In this document: piece by piece, positions 1 through 8,909 of the stretch | Numbering within the stretch: the first letter of the stretch is position 1 | Layout: each line of letters starts with the position of its first letter | DNA from: Arachnopeziza araneosa | Lineage: Eukaryota > Ascomycota > Leotiomycetes > Helotiales > Arachnopezizaceae | Assembly: GCA_003988855.1 (NCBI GenBank) | Contig: QYAI01000233.1 | Span: 1 to 35,301 of the forward strand | Length of the DNA: 35,301 bases | Direction of reading: 5' to 3' | Made by a program: the position numbers and the translations under genes | The notes under the pieces: generated by a model | The model's input: only the letters and a program-made list of their open reading frames with translations | Databases searched by the model: none | Told to the model about the DNA's origin: nothing

Positions 1-1
1 C

Positions 2-343
2 TGGGTCTCTTCCGTGGCCTTCTCACCCGACGGCCAGCAGGTCGTATCTGGATCTGGCGACCGCACGGTGCGGCTCTGGGACGCTGCCACCGGAGCCCTA
101 CGACAGACGCTCGAGGGCCATACTAGTAACATCTCTTCCGTGGCCTTCTCACTTGACGGCCAGCTAATACCAACCTTACAAGTTTCTAATTATTGGATAA
201 CAGAAGGCGATATCAATATTCTTTGGCTGCCTCCTGATTATCGAGGAAATATTTCAAATTCTTGCAATGAAAGTCTTGTTTTAGGGTTTCCATCTGGGAA
301 AATTTTATTATTTTGCTTTAAAAAGGGAGTAAAACTTATATAG
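2..343 (+). CDS. C-terminal end of a HET-type WD40-repeat protein (partial, 5' cut by window edge)
   Basis: The frame is open from the window edge to a TAG at 341-343 and encodes about 113 residues. It begins with a WD40 repeat (AFSPDGQQVVSGSGDRTVRL, then WD, then LEGHT) and the start of a second (SSVAFSLDGQ). The two copies of a 30-bp segment at 8-37 and 134-163 differ at two bases and lie exactly 126 bp apart, which is the 42-residue unit of the highly conserved repeats in fungal NACHT-WD40 (HET-E/D-like) proteins. The tail contains ILWLPPDYRG and LVLGFPSGKILLF, which resembles the usual non-repeat C-terminus of this family, so the end looks natural. The jump from the second repeat straight into the tail suggests that repeats were lost. 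The N-terminal effector and NACHT domains, if any, lie outside the window. Such proteins act in non-self recognition and programmed cell death. Family assignment is firm; the functional state is unknown. Confidence 0.75.
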   Translation, partial: WVSSVAFSPDGQQVVSGSGDRTVRLWDAATGALRQTLEGHTSNISSVAFSLDGQLIPTLQVSNYWITEGDINILWLPPDYRGNISNSCNESLVLGFPSGKILLFCFKKGVKLI

Positions 344-616
344 AACGAAAGAAATATCTTTATTTCTTGGAGGGTCCTAGGGAACCATCTGCTTATATAC
401 TACTTAAAAAACGCCACTTGTCTTCGAGAATGTTCTAGAATAATATGCGTTTAAGTTCTGCTATATTATTTCCTCTTGAATATTAGTGAGGTGGGTCTAA
501 GGTGGTAGATCTGAGGACGCTCTCTGATTTGGTTTCGAGAAGCTTCTGTTGCATGCAAATCAATAAAGCCGAAGCTTAGCCGGCTAGTCTGAATGACTAA
601 GCCAGAGAGGGGACGG
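344..616. other. AT-rich non-coding stretch
   Basis: Downstream of the WD40 stop I see no open frame of note and no recognisable element. The sequence is AT-rich like the rest of this repeat island. It ends in the ACGG that is duplicated on both sides of the following MITE. Confidence 0.5.
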
Positions 617-888
617 CACCAGGGGGTGACAGAATTGAGGGTCAATCGGTACCTAGAGTCGCGTAAACCCTTACTAAAATTCTACATCTTAAAAAGTTAA
701 CTTTAAACCTAACTTATATTATATACTCTTCAAATTGTAAATATAAGATTTTATAGTACTAATCTACATACTTATAAGCTTTTTTTCTTTAATTTTTAAT
801 AGCTAAATGGTAATATTTTGTAATAGTATTTTTGCTACACATTTTTGGTAAGGTACCGATTGACCCTCAATTCTGTCACCCCCTGGTG
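617..888. mobile_element. MITE with perfect 37-bp terminal inverted repeats
   Basis: The 37 bases at 617-653 (starting CACCAGGGGGTGACAG) are the exact reverse complement of 852-888. The 4-bp sequence ACGG lies directly outside both ends (613-616 and 889-892), as expected for a target-site duplication. The 198-bp interior is strongly AT-rich and has no coding frame, so this is a non-autonomous DNA element of 272 bp. Perfect identity of the arms, in a region otherwise full of mutations, suggests a recent insertion or constraint on the ends. The parent superfamily is not clear: a 4-bp duplication does not fit Tc1/mariner (TA), hAT (8 bp) or MULE (9-10 bp) in the simplest reading. Confidence 0.85.
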
Positions 889-894
889 ACGGAT

Positions 895-942
895 AACGTA
901 CTTTATATGTAAGCGATCCATATAGGTAAGCGATCCACGAAC
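895..942. repeat. Pogo/Tc1-like transposon end with 17-bp tandem repeats
   Basis: Beginning with ACGTA at 896, the sequence carries two direct copies of GTAAGCGATCCA at 909-920 and 926-937, offset by 17 bp. An ACGTA start followed by tandem GTAAGYGAYCC motifs resembles the terminal inverted repeats of fungal pogo/Fot-type elements. No inverted partner is visible nearby and no transposase follows, so this would be a truncated end. The preceding MITE may have inserted next to it. Assignment rests on recalled motif resemblance only. Confidence 0.4.
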
Positions 943-1534
943 CCCACCACCCAGCTACTTATTATTTAATTTAAAATCAACTATTTTAGATATCGGTTTT
1001 ATAATTAAACCAATTGATTAGCTAGCGTTCTGGGCACGTACGGGCCGTATGCGTTAGTGATCTACACATACTACAGGTTCGTGGCGCTCGAGCAGGTGCT
1101 GATCGAACGGGTGGCTCAACCACCTGTGTTTTGTAACGGCACGAACACGGATGTGGCTAGTCAAGAGGCATATGGGAGTGCGTTGATAGTCTGAGTACAT
1201 TCGGTTCATAGGCTAGCTACGAAGGAAACTCTGGCCCTAGTCCGAATAGACTCTGAATGTACCCCTTATTCTCCACCCTCCGGAAATGAGGTTCTTATGC
1301 CCGAGCTGTCCACGCATGACATTTCGTTCACGTGATATCCTGCTCATCGCTTCCTCTATAATAAATAGGAACCTCGTGCTTAACTTACTTTATCTTTTAT
1401 TACTAAATAAAAGCTATTGCTTATACTCTACTATTAAACATCTATTTGTCTATCGTAATACACTATCTTGCTCTGAGATAACTATTAGAGACCAGGCCCA
1501 ATCAAATACTGGACGCAGTCGTAACACTGTGATT

Positions 1535-1568
1535 TTTTCCGGCACGCAGGGTTTTCCGGCACGCAGGG
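1535..1568. repeat. Perfect 17-bp tandem duplication
   Basis: TTTTCCGGCACGCAGGG occurs twice without a gap, at 1535-1551 and 1552-1568. It is short and lies in non-coding DNA. It could be a replication-slippage duplication or part of a transposon end. Confidence 0.8.
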
Positions 1569-2307
1569 ATAGACGTTATTCTATTCTTTTCCTACGTAGC
1601 TAGCCTATAAATACAGCTTCTTTAGTCTTGATCACGTGCTTTCATACACCGCTAAGTGAGCTGAACTGGATTTGTGCCGTTACCAAACTAATGCCTCCTG
1701 TAAGTAACTTAGTAAAGAAGCATGTAAAGAAGGTATTACAGTAAGATTAGCATATTAAGTAATCTGTTTTATTTACAAATAGCCGAACTCGTTTGCTTAA
1801 TCTGTAAGGGTTCACGTTTGCACGGTCAAAACGCGTAGAAGATGAATCTGTATTTCAAGAAGGTAAAGCTGAAGAGCAATAAGTGCTCGAGGCTTTCTAT
1901 ATATACCCTTCGTACGAAGAGGTGAGGTCATCTCAATTCCTGTCGCACGGTCTCTCGGTCTCTCTTTCAATAGCTCATTCGGTAGTCTCATTAACGGCCC
2001 GAATGGTCGTCATGAACTCACCTTCTACCTCGGAAGGGTTATAGGTAGCCGAAGGGGCTCACGTTCAGCTGCTGCCTGAGTTTCGGCCTAGGCCTTCAGG
2101 CTAAGGCTCTGACAGCCGGGTCTAACCCGTGACACAAGACAGAAATTCGGCGGGAGAAGGAGAAGGGCAAGCCTGTATTTGAAGACTAAGGAAGGCGTAG
2201 CTACGGTCACCTAGATCACCTCCATCACTTAAGGTTACACCTTACGCACCTTAGCTCACCTAAAATAGCTCCTACACTTCCTCTTAATGTTATGAGATTA
2301 TTCACTC

Positions 2308-2339
2308 TCACATGACTGTCACATGCGACAGTCATGTGA
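2308..2339. repeat. Inverted repeat, 13-bp perfect arms with 6-nt loop
   Basis: TCACATGACTGTC at 2308-2320 is the exact reverse complement of 2327-2339, with ACATGC between them. The arms contain CACATG/CATGTG E-box-like cores. It lies near a TATA-like site (ACATAAATAG around 2354-2363), so it could be a promoter dyad of a degenerate LTR. Function is not established. Confidence 0.75.
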
Positions 2340-2894
2340 CGAAGCTAGGCGGACATAAATAGCCGCTTCTCATAGAATTAGGAATGCATCCTTTTTCAAC
2401 CACATCACAATTTTGTTCCTACCACTTAAGGCGGCGCGGTTCGGTGAGCTGCGGGTGAGCTTTTGTTGTAAATCCCTCGTACTTATCCGCCATAACGGAA
2501 CTTTGAGAAACTAAGTAAGCTAATGATAGTTTCTTATTCTGGGATAGGAAGATTCTTAGTGCGCATGTGCCAAAGTTCAGATGCACAAGCTCTGTCCCTG
2601 TCTCTTCAGGATCTGAGCCAGTCCCGCTCTAAAAAGATCCGCCCCCGGATCCTGTTTCTGCTTTATACACATTTATAGATTCGAATCCTGATAAAAGTCT
2701 GTATAGTCTTGATCTGGATTCCTGTAGTAATACTAGTGCTGCTACCGCACCTGGCAGTTTTACGCCTTGCTCAGGGCGTAGTAGAAGATCTAGTTTCCCA
2801 AGTCGGTTCTATAGCTGTCATTGCTTGAATCTTCGCTTTTTAATGCCTCTTCCTCAGTAGTGCTCTGATCTTAAGACGCTTTAATTCTCTTATT

Positions 2895-5800
2895 TCCCTG
2901 GAATCTTACTGTCAGGTTGTTCAGATTCATTGTAGAGAGGTATAGCGAGTGCAGAATTAATCGGTGTGCCGTCGCAGGTATGTAGACCGAACCTGTGATT
3001 GTCACCAGCTTTTCATTCAGATTCTTATCGCCGATTGTGATCGCACTCTTTCTGATATCAAGTTTGGCATTTACTTCATAAAGCTATGAAAGTCCTAGCA
3101 AAAGAGACAAATCCGTGTTATCTTCTTCATATGTTAGTCGTACAAAGCATTGTGCAGATCTCTAAAGTCCATGTACTCTTATATCAAATTCCACATACTC
3201 TTCCAAGCGGTGTTGCTTTCCGTCTGCGGTAGCATATGCAATTCCTGCAAAACTCTTTGTGCTTAGTCGAATCCGTAGAAATCCTAACTTTTTCTGAAGG
3301 CTTGGTAACATGATAAGTATATCCGAGCCTTGATCTGCATGACTTACTCCTAAGAGCAGTTCTACTTCCGTGATCTTCCCTTGTCTAGACACCTTGACAG
3401 TCGCTGGAACCTTCCAAGCCTTTTCATCTAAGTGTATATTTGGGGCAACTTTCCCGAAAGTTAAGGCGGAGAAGGAAGTAATTATCGCAGATTTCACCTC
3501 GTTTGTTACGAAGCTGACTTGTTTTGCTGCTGGCTTTTCTTCAGGCTTCTTAGTTTTCTTCTTTTTCAGGTTTACTCTTGTAGAGAGTCTTCGGAATTAG
3601 GTTGCAGTGTTCGGTAAGATCTGCCAGAGTTTAAGTAAGTTTATAGAGACAGCAATGCGCCTCGCTAATTCCCTATAATCAATTGAGCCCAAGCCTTGTC
3701 TACCAACAATAGTTCTTAATTCCTTGAGCTTTCTCTTACTTTTTTTGCGCTTTTGGACTTTTTCTTCGGATTCCTCGTCGCTTTTCTTGTGTACTCTCTG
3801 TCTCTTCCGAGTTTCAGCGAGATAGGCACTAACGACTTGGTCTTCCTTATCCTCAAATATCTCTTCACATGTAGCAGTGCGGTAATTAAATCCTCCAACT
3901 TGGACTGCTGATGCAGCGAAAGAAAGGTCTGCAGACATGTTCTCTGAGTAGTTTTCTCCGGAATGTTTTGTGAATTCCTCAAAAGTCATTCTCTCTAGCG
4001 CACTAGGTTCTGGATTCATGTTCGCCTTATGATTTTCTGGCCAGATTCCGGCTTGATGAGCCACTATTTTCGTGTCTGGAAACACAATATCTCTAAGATA
4101 GAAGCGTTCTGAATAGGTAAGAGGTCTATTCGTGCAATTGAATTTCTTGTGTCCGAATTCTCTACATTGAACACATAAGAGTCCGTTCCTACGAGAGTCG
4201 TACTTTTCCTTTCTATTGATAATCGGATGTTTGGATTCATGAGCAGGTGTGAGAGGCGGATAATTTCCTGAGTTGTATCCATATTGTGTTCCTCTATTGT
4301 ATTCTCTGCTTCTCGAGCTAGTTCCATAACCTCCTCAGTTTCCAGAGTATGTCTCATTGTAGTTTCTATTTTGACTTCGATTGTAAGTGCTTCCTTGGTT
4401 CGAGGCAGCTACTTGCGTCAGAGCTGGATCTGAGGTCTGGCTCGGAGTCTGCGTTAGATTCTGGTGTACATTTTGAACAAGTGAGGCAGTTTTCCTAGTA
4501 GCTAGTGAGGTTCTAGAGGATTCCTGGTCTGCGGTGGCCATCGCTACCCGGGGTGATATTTTGTGTTTTTGGAAAATGAAATCTTCTATTCTCTGTTTAT
4601 ATTTCCTGTCCTTAATTTCCTTTTCTATCTTGGCCCTTGTCTGCAGAGATTTGTAGGAAGACTGGATTATCTCAAATGCTTTCCATAGGCAAGCATGTAC
4701 GAGGACATCTTTATCTAGTGCATGAGTTCTGAGCTTGTCATCTTGCAGGCCTCGCACAAAGGCCGCGACCATAGTTTCCAACACAAAACTATCACTCTAT
4801 GAAGTTTGCGTGGAATTTGTATCCAGAATTTTAGGTTTGTCCTGTATTCCGGTGCGACGAAGAAGTACTTAAGTTCGTGTGTAGTAATTGATTAGGCTCT
4901 TCTCTTTCTGCTGAGCTAGTCCTGTTACTTCTTCCATGACTTCGGATTCTGCTCCTCCGTCTCTGCATTTTGGAAATTGTGCCTTCAGCCATTCCACTAC
5001 TGCCTCGACATCGGTTTAAGTAGCTCCTCTCTCTTTTCTATGATATTTTGCATACGGGCATTGGAATCTATGCGGTCCGCAGCATCTTCGTCTAGTAGGA
5101 TATAATATCACTCAATCAGTCTCTGGACGAGAATCTGGTATGTGCTCTATTGTGGTGGGAAAACTCTGAAGGAGGAAGCGAGGGGCGAGCTCGTGGCTAG
5201 TGAAGTGAGTGCCTGAGGCCACAACATAGGACTAGGGAGGCTTCCAGATACTGGGCAAGAGAGAAAGGTCTGTTGATTTTTGCCTTGGTAAAATCATGAT
5301 TTAATCGTGCGAGCTATCTCTTCGCTGGATACTCTTCTTTGTAATTTCCCGCCATCCGGAAGTCTGGAAGTTCCGCCATTGCGTCAATGCTATCAGGGGT
5401 AGGAGGGCCTTCGCTCTCTGTTATATATTGAAAGGGTGTAGTGGAAGCTGTAGACAGTGTAGAGTTTTCCAATTCAGTCTGCACACTGCTGTCTGATTTT
5501 GGTGATCTCTACTCCGTGAAACTGTGAAGAGTGTCTGGAGTAGTCATGTACTTCCCAGAGTCGTGAGAAGCTGGCTTCGTAGAGGGGAACTTCCTTTTCA
5601 TAGGGAGGTCTCTTATCATACGAGTGACTCTTGTAGGGATCTATATAGCGCTTGTACCGTCTCGTGACTTTTGGATGACGTCGCCTCGGCTTTTTGGAAC
5701 CCTAATTCGTCACTTTCTTTTTAGGAAGGAAGAGAACAATTCCCAACGGAAAATTTCCTGAATTTGGCTGCAGGTTTTGGAGTACGGCTGTTTCTTTTAT

Positions 5801-5932
5801 TGCTCTTCTCTTCTTGTTTCTTTTCGAGCTTCTTGAGTGCTTTGGACTGCAGCTGTTTTGTTACAAGTAGGTATTCGTGTGAGGTACTAGCTGTGCTGAG
5901 TTCCGAGTGTGATCTACATCAGCTTTTTCCAT
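2895..5932 (-). pseudogene. Degenerate Ty3/Gypsy retrotransposon gag-protease region
   Basis: Read on the minus strand, frames in several pieces give a Gypsy Gag. An N-terminal part is open around 5690-5480. Capsid follows, with EWLKAQFPKC, then after a stop LLRRT, then VLETMVAAFVRGLQDDKLR near 4780. A Gly/Arg/Tyr-rich linker leads to a CCHC knuckle at 4134-4175. A Lys/Glu-rich stretch and then an aspartic-protease-like domain with DQGSD (about 3330) follow. From about 4830 down to 2895 everything is in one frame, broken by stops at 4335-4337 (TGA), 3597-3599 (TAA) and 3162-3164 (TAG), plus another TAG about 90 nt further on. Family comparison suggests these were CGA, CAA and TGG codons, which fits C-to-T mutation of a repeat. 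Farther upstream there are frameshifts. No reverse transcriptase, RNase H or integrase is visible, and no LTR pair could be matched. Confidence 0.8.
4134..4175 (-). other. CCHC zinc knuckle of the Gag relic
   Basis: The minus-strand frame reads CVQCREFGHKKFNC, a perfect C-x2-C-x4-H-x4-C retroviral-type zinc knuckle that binds RNA in Gag nucleocapsid. It lies in the frame shared by the capsid part and the protease part. This is the strongest single piece of evidence for the identity of the element. Confidence 0.9.
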
Positions 5933-6332
5933 TGAAACTTGAGACGTGACTGAAGGGACTTCCTTGTGTATATTTCTTTTGCGCTGTACCGGATTTCGCG
6001 CCTGAGGGACCAGAAATGAGGTTGGTCTGGAAGTGGAAAAGTGGTGTATTGGTGAGGAAAGGAACTAGTTAGGAAAGAATTAAAGATGATGCCGCCAGGC
6101 CCTTTTCTCCACTTATTCCCGTGATCATGCTCAGGTTTTCCACAGTACTATACTCCCACGGAGCCTGAGCACTGGAATGTAGAACCCAATTTTGGTTCGG
6201 CTACAGTTTCGTTGTTATTCTTCGATCCGCAGTTTTTCAACCAGAAGTTAACAAACTACTTCTCACACGTATACACAGCGCTCTCCCAAGCATCCAACGT
6301 CTTGCCAATGCAACGCCGACCCTTTATCTACC
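5933..6332. other. Intergenic, no gene seen
   Basis: The sequence sits between the Gag relic and the small coiled-coil ORF. It may include remains of the Gypsy 5' non-coding end, but I found no repeat of it elsewhere in the window and no clear LTR boundary. Confidence 0.4.
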
Positions 6333-6674
6333 ATGGCCAATGATCCGACTCGATGGAGCCACTCGACCGGGGAGTCGCGAGAGTTCCGAGATCGCCATGC
6401 TGCTGATCGCTCCTCCGACTATAGCGGAGTCGAGGAAGATGCAGCAGTCGGTGTAACGGCCAACGCAACGGATTTGGCGATTATCATATCATCTAGCGAA
6501 GACGCTAAGAAAAATAGAGAGGAGAGAAGGAAGAAGGAAGAGGTGGAGTGGCAGCGGGAGCAGGAGAGGCGACGGGAGGAAGAGCAACAGCAGCAGGAGA
6601 AACTGCGGGAGGAAGAGAGGCAGCTGGGGGAAGAGAGAGAGCGGGAGGAGCGGCAGAAGAAAGTGCATACCTGA
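6333..6674 (+). CDS. Small Glu/Arg-rich coiled-coil protein, probably a truncated gene copy
   Basis: An ATG at 6333 opens a 113-residue frame ending in TGA at 6672-6674. Residues 1-55 are polar (MANDPTRWSHSTGESREFRD). Residues 56-110 form a long charged helix of Glu/Arg/Lys/Gln (EERRKKEEVEWQREQERRRE and onward), predicted to be a coiled coil. From memory, larger fungal hypothetical proteins with an N-terminus like this continue past such a helix into a further conserved domain, which is absent here, so it may be the surviving N-terminal part of a longer gene. It converges on the 3' end of the downstream kinase gene. No function can be assigned, and low-complexity coding is easily mimicked by repeats. 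Confidence 0.35.
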   Translation: MANDPTRWSHSTGESREFRDRHAADRSSDYSGVEEDAAVGVTANATDLAIIISSSEDAKKNREERRKKEEVEWQREQERRREEEQQQQEKLREEERQLGEEREREERQKKVHT

Positions 6675-6800
6675 GTGACAGAGATCGAAAAGGTCACTAC
6701 AGTCATGCCGGAGCGAAAATTATCATACCTGCTATCGTCATCTATAGCTTGGTCTTGGCATCTTTTGTTTGATGCAACCAGCAGCTCTATTGTCGTTATT

Positions 6801-8407
6801 TCAATTATCAGAGTTGCGCTCCATACTAAATATTTGCTCCAGCTCCTTCTCGTACATATGGTACTCTTCTACCTTGGTCTTAACGACCTTGGAAGCATCT
6901 TCCGACCAAAAGTTGGACAAGAAATCTTCCTCTTTAAAAACCGGACGCGAAAATCTGGGACAAATATGATAAGTAAAAAGAGAATACATTGCATTAGTGG
7001 CCATGATGCTATGCCAGAACCACATGCCTCCCGACTCCCAAGTTTCGCGCATGATCTGCGCCAGTGAGAAACCATGCTCGGCTACGACTTTGCGCTCTTC
7101 TTCCTCAAATATTTCCATAAACTCTTCCCGGATCTTGTCGAACTCGATAAAGCGCTCTTTTCGTATCTCGTTGATAGCACATCCCGTTACCCAGTACGGC
7201 ACGGACAAGTTTTCTACAGGTAGAGCACACACCCACTCCAGGTCTATAAAGTAGGTCACGTTCCAGTCGTCATCGACAAAGATATTGCTAGCATGAAGAT
7301 CGTCGAGCTGGAGAAAGAAGGGTCCGTTCCGTTGATCCTGCCGAACATAACGGTGCGCTAGAGCACGAAGCATGACCTTGGCAGCCATCTCACCATGACA
7401 GTCTTTTTCGTCAAAGATTGCATTTGGATGACTAAGGAAGCGCTTATCGTGGAAGGTGAATAGGTCTGCTATAAAAGGCTCAGTGCACGGATATGTATTG
7501 TTCCTCGGTATAGTCCTTGGTGTACCGTCGTTTTCTAGTAACATGATAGAGCAGGTGAGGGGGCGGTTTGTCAGCGTGATTGTACCGTTATCGTGGAATC
7601 GAAACGAACCGATCCGTGACTGGGGAATGCGGGCAAGAGAGAGCATTAGTCGAGCTACGCCTCGAAACAGATTTTGCCTCCGGGCAGGATCCTTTCGTCC
7701 CTTTTCCCATGTATTCGAGAGCATCTGGCTTGTATCTGAACCGATGTGTTCAAGCAACATATATGCCGTAGATAGACGGTGGGTGGTTGGGTGGCTAGTG
7801 TATCGTGAGAGGAGGGTTGGATGTCTAACAAGGCTGCGGAGCACGCGCCATAGATAACGTGCAATACGCACATATAGTGGACGGTGCGCCTCGTGTGTGA
7901 ACTGCCGGACTGTTTGTCAGTACCGAGGAACTGGAAGCCGGGGAATATAAGCCATACATGACGGTGATCAGAGAATCCAAAGCCGTACAGGTTTGGGATA
8001 CGAATATCGGGGCATTTCTCCTGCATCCACGCGTATGCTCCAACCTCACAGCCCATCTTCTCATCGACACTACCAGGGTTTTCAGTTTCGGCGAGCTTGT
8101 AAGGCATGGCGCAGCGCATAATAAGCTTCCGACACGAGCTAGGCGATTGAACCTCAATAGGTATACACACGTTGAAACTACCTCGCATCCATTGACGCGA
8201 GCTAGCAACAATGCAGGTATCTCGATCACCAAGACCGAGGTGGTGTTTCGCGAGAGCCTTGATAGTGTTTCTCTCCTTCCACAGCGCCCGGTATAACGCC
8301 TTAGTCGCTTCAACGTATTGCGTCTCGTGGATGATATTCTTGTCCGTATTAAGAGCTGAACGGTACGTGATCGGGGGACGGTTCAGCAGCTCGATCGTGG
8401 GCTCCAT
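6801..8407 (-). CDS. APH-family phosphotransferase (aminoglycoside phosphotransferase-like kinase), two exons
   Basis: Exon 1 is 8407-7958 and exon 2 is 7901-6801, giving 516 residues. The 56-nt intron (7957-7902) starts GTATGG and has a TACTGAC branch site 14 nt before its CAG. The splice puts YGFGFSDHRH in frame with FTHEAHRPLY. This protein kinase-like fold family is very common in ascomycetes. N-terminal landmarks are WMRGSFNVCIP and GAYAWMQEKCPDI. The catalytic loop is DLHASNIFVDDDW (Asp351, His353, Asn356), and the metal-binding Asp lies in YFIDLEWVC (Asp370). Length and motif order match the usual fungal members. The substrate is unknown: fungal APH proteins are mostly uncharacterised small-molecule or protein kinases and are not evidence of drug resistance. 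There are no broken codons. The gene lies in tandem with a second APH gene to its right. Start chosen as the first ATG before the conserved core. Confidence 0.88.
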
Positions 8408-8909
8408 AGCTTCAGTTCCGAGGCAGATACCACTTCGATTGTCATCATCTTGTATGTGCGGTCGGCATCGCTGCGCCTACACGAAGCTTTGCAATCAAGG
8501 CGTAGTTGCTGGTACGTTTTGACAATGGAGCTGTTTTGCATTTGATTGAAGAATCCGTTCGTGTGGAATCGTCGTCGTGGTGGGAAGAGGATGTCGTTGT
8601 TGCGTTCTGGTTACAAATGTCTGATCTTGGACAACCAATAAGGATGAGATTCATCCATTCCACAGCAGCCACAGCCTTAATTATGGAAAGATAAATACGC
8701 TGTAATTTCCGTAACTAGGGGCCCTTGATCGCTTGATTGAGGTATCAAGCCATGTGGCGCAGCACTCGCTAGTCACCACACGGAAATTTAAGTTGAGCTG
8801 TTTTATAAGTTTCTAGGCCGTCCGGACACAGCCTATTGCTCGGAAGATTTGTGTTATCACCAGCCTGCCGGATTAATTATCTTGTTGATTAAAGTGCTTG
8901 TTACTGAAC
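8408..8909. other. Intergenic between two APH genes
   Basis: About 500 bp hold the upstream region of the first APH gene and the 3' flank of the second. No further gene, repeat or clear TATA box was recognised. Confidence 0.5.

Larger units (their letters stand above)
943..2894. other. Degenerate non-coding repeat-island DNA
   Basis: No convincing coding frame is present on either strand. A frame at 1018-1190 is open for about 57 codons but matches nothing I know. Scattered TATA-like sites occur (for example CTATAAAT near 1605), and there is a near-palindrome CCGGGTCTAACCCG around 2117. The right half may be the 3' non-coding part or LTR remains of the minus-strand Gypsy relic that follows, but I could not find a matching LTR on the other side. 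No reverse transcriptase or integrase motif is visible. Confidence 0.45.

Noticed and set aside
2100..2135. Possible LTR boundary with CCGGGTCTAACCCG and TGACAC
   Set aside because: It looks like an LTR end, but no second copy exists in the window on the other side of the Gag relic, so an LTR pair cannot be supported.
5764..5949. Hydrophobic plus-strand ORF (MAAGFGVRLFLLLLFSSCFF) resembling a signal peptide
   Set aside because: It lies on the opposite strand of the Lys-rich N-terminal part of the Gypsy relic; the Leu/Phe/Ser run is the complement of a Lys/Glu-rich run.
6419..6706. Ser-rich minus-strand ORF opposite the coiled-coil ORF
   Set aside because: It is the complement of GAR/GAG-rich coding sequence and has the low-complexity composition expected of a shadow.
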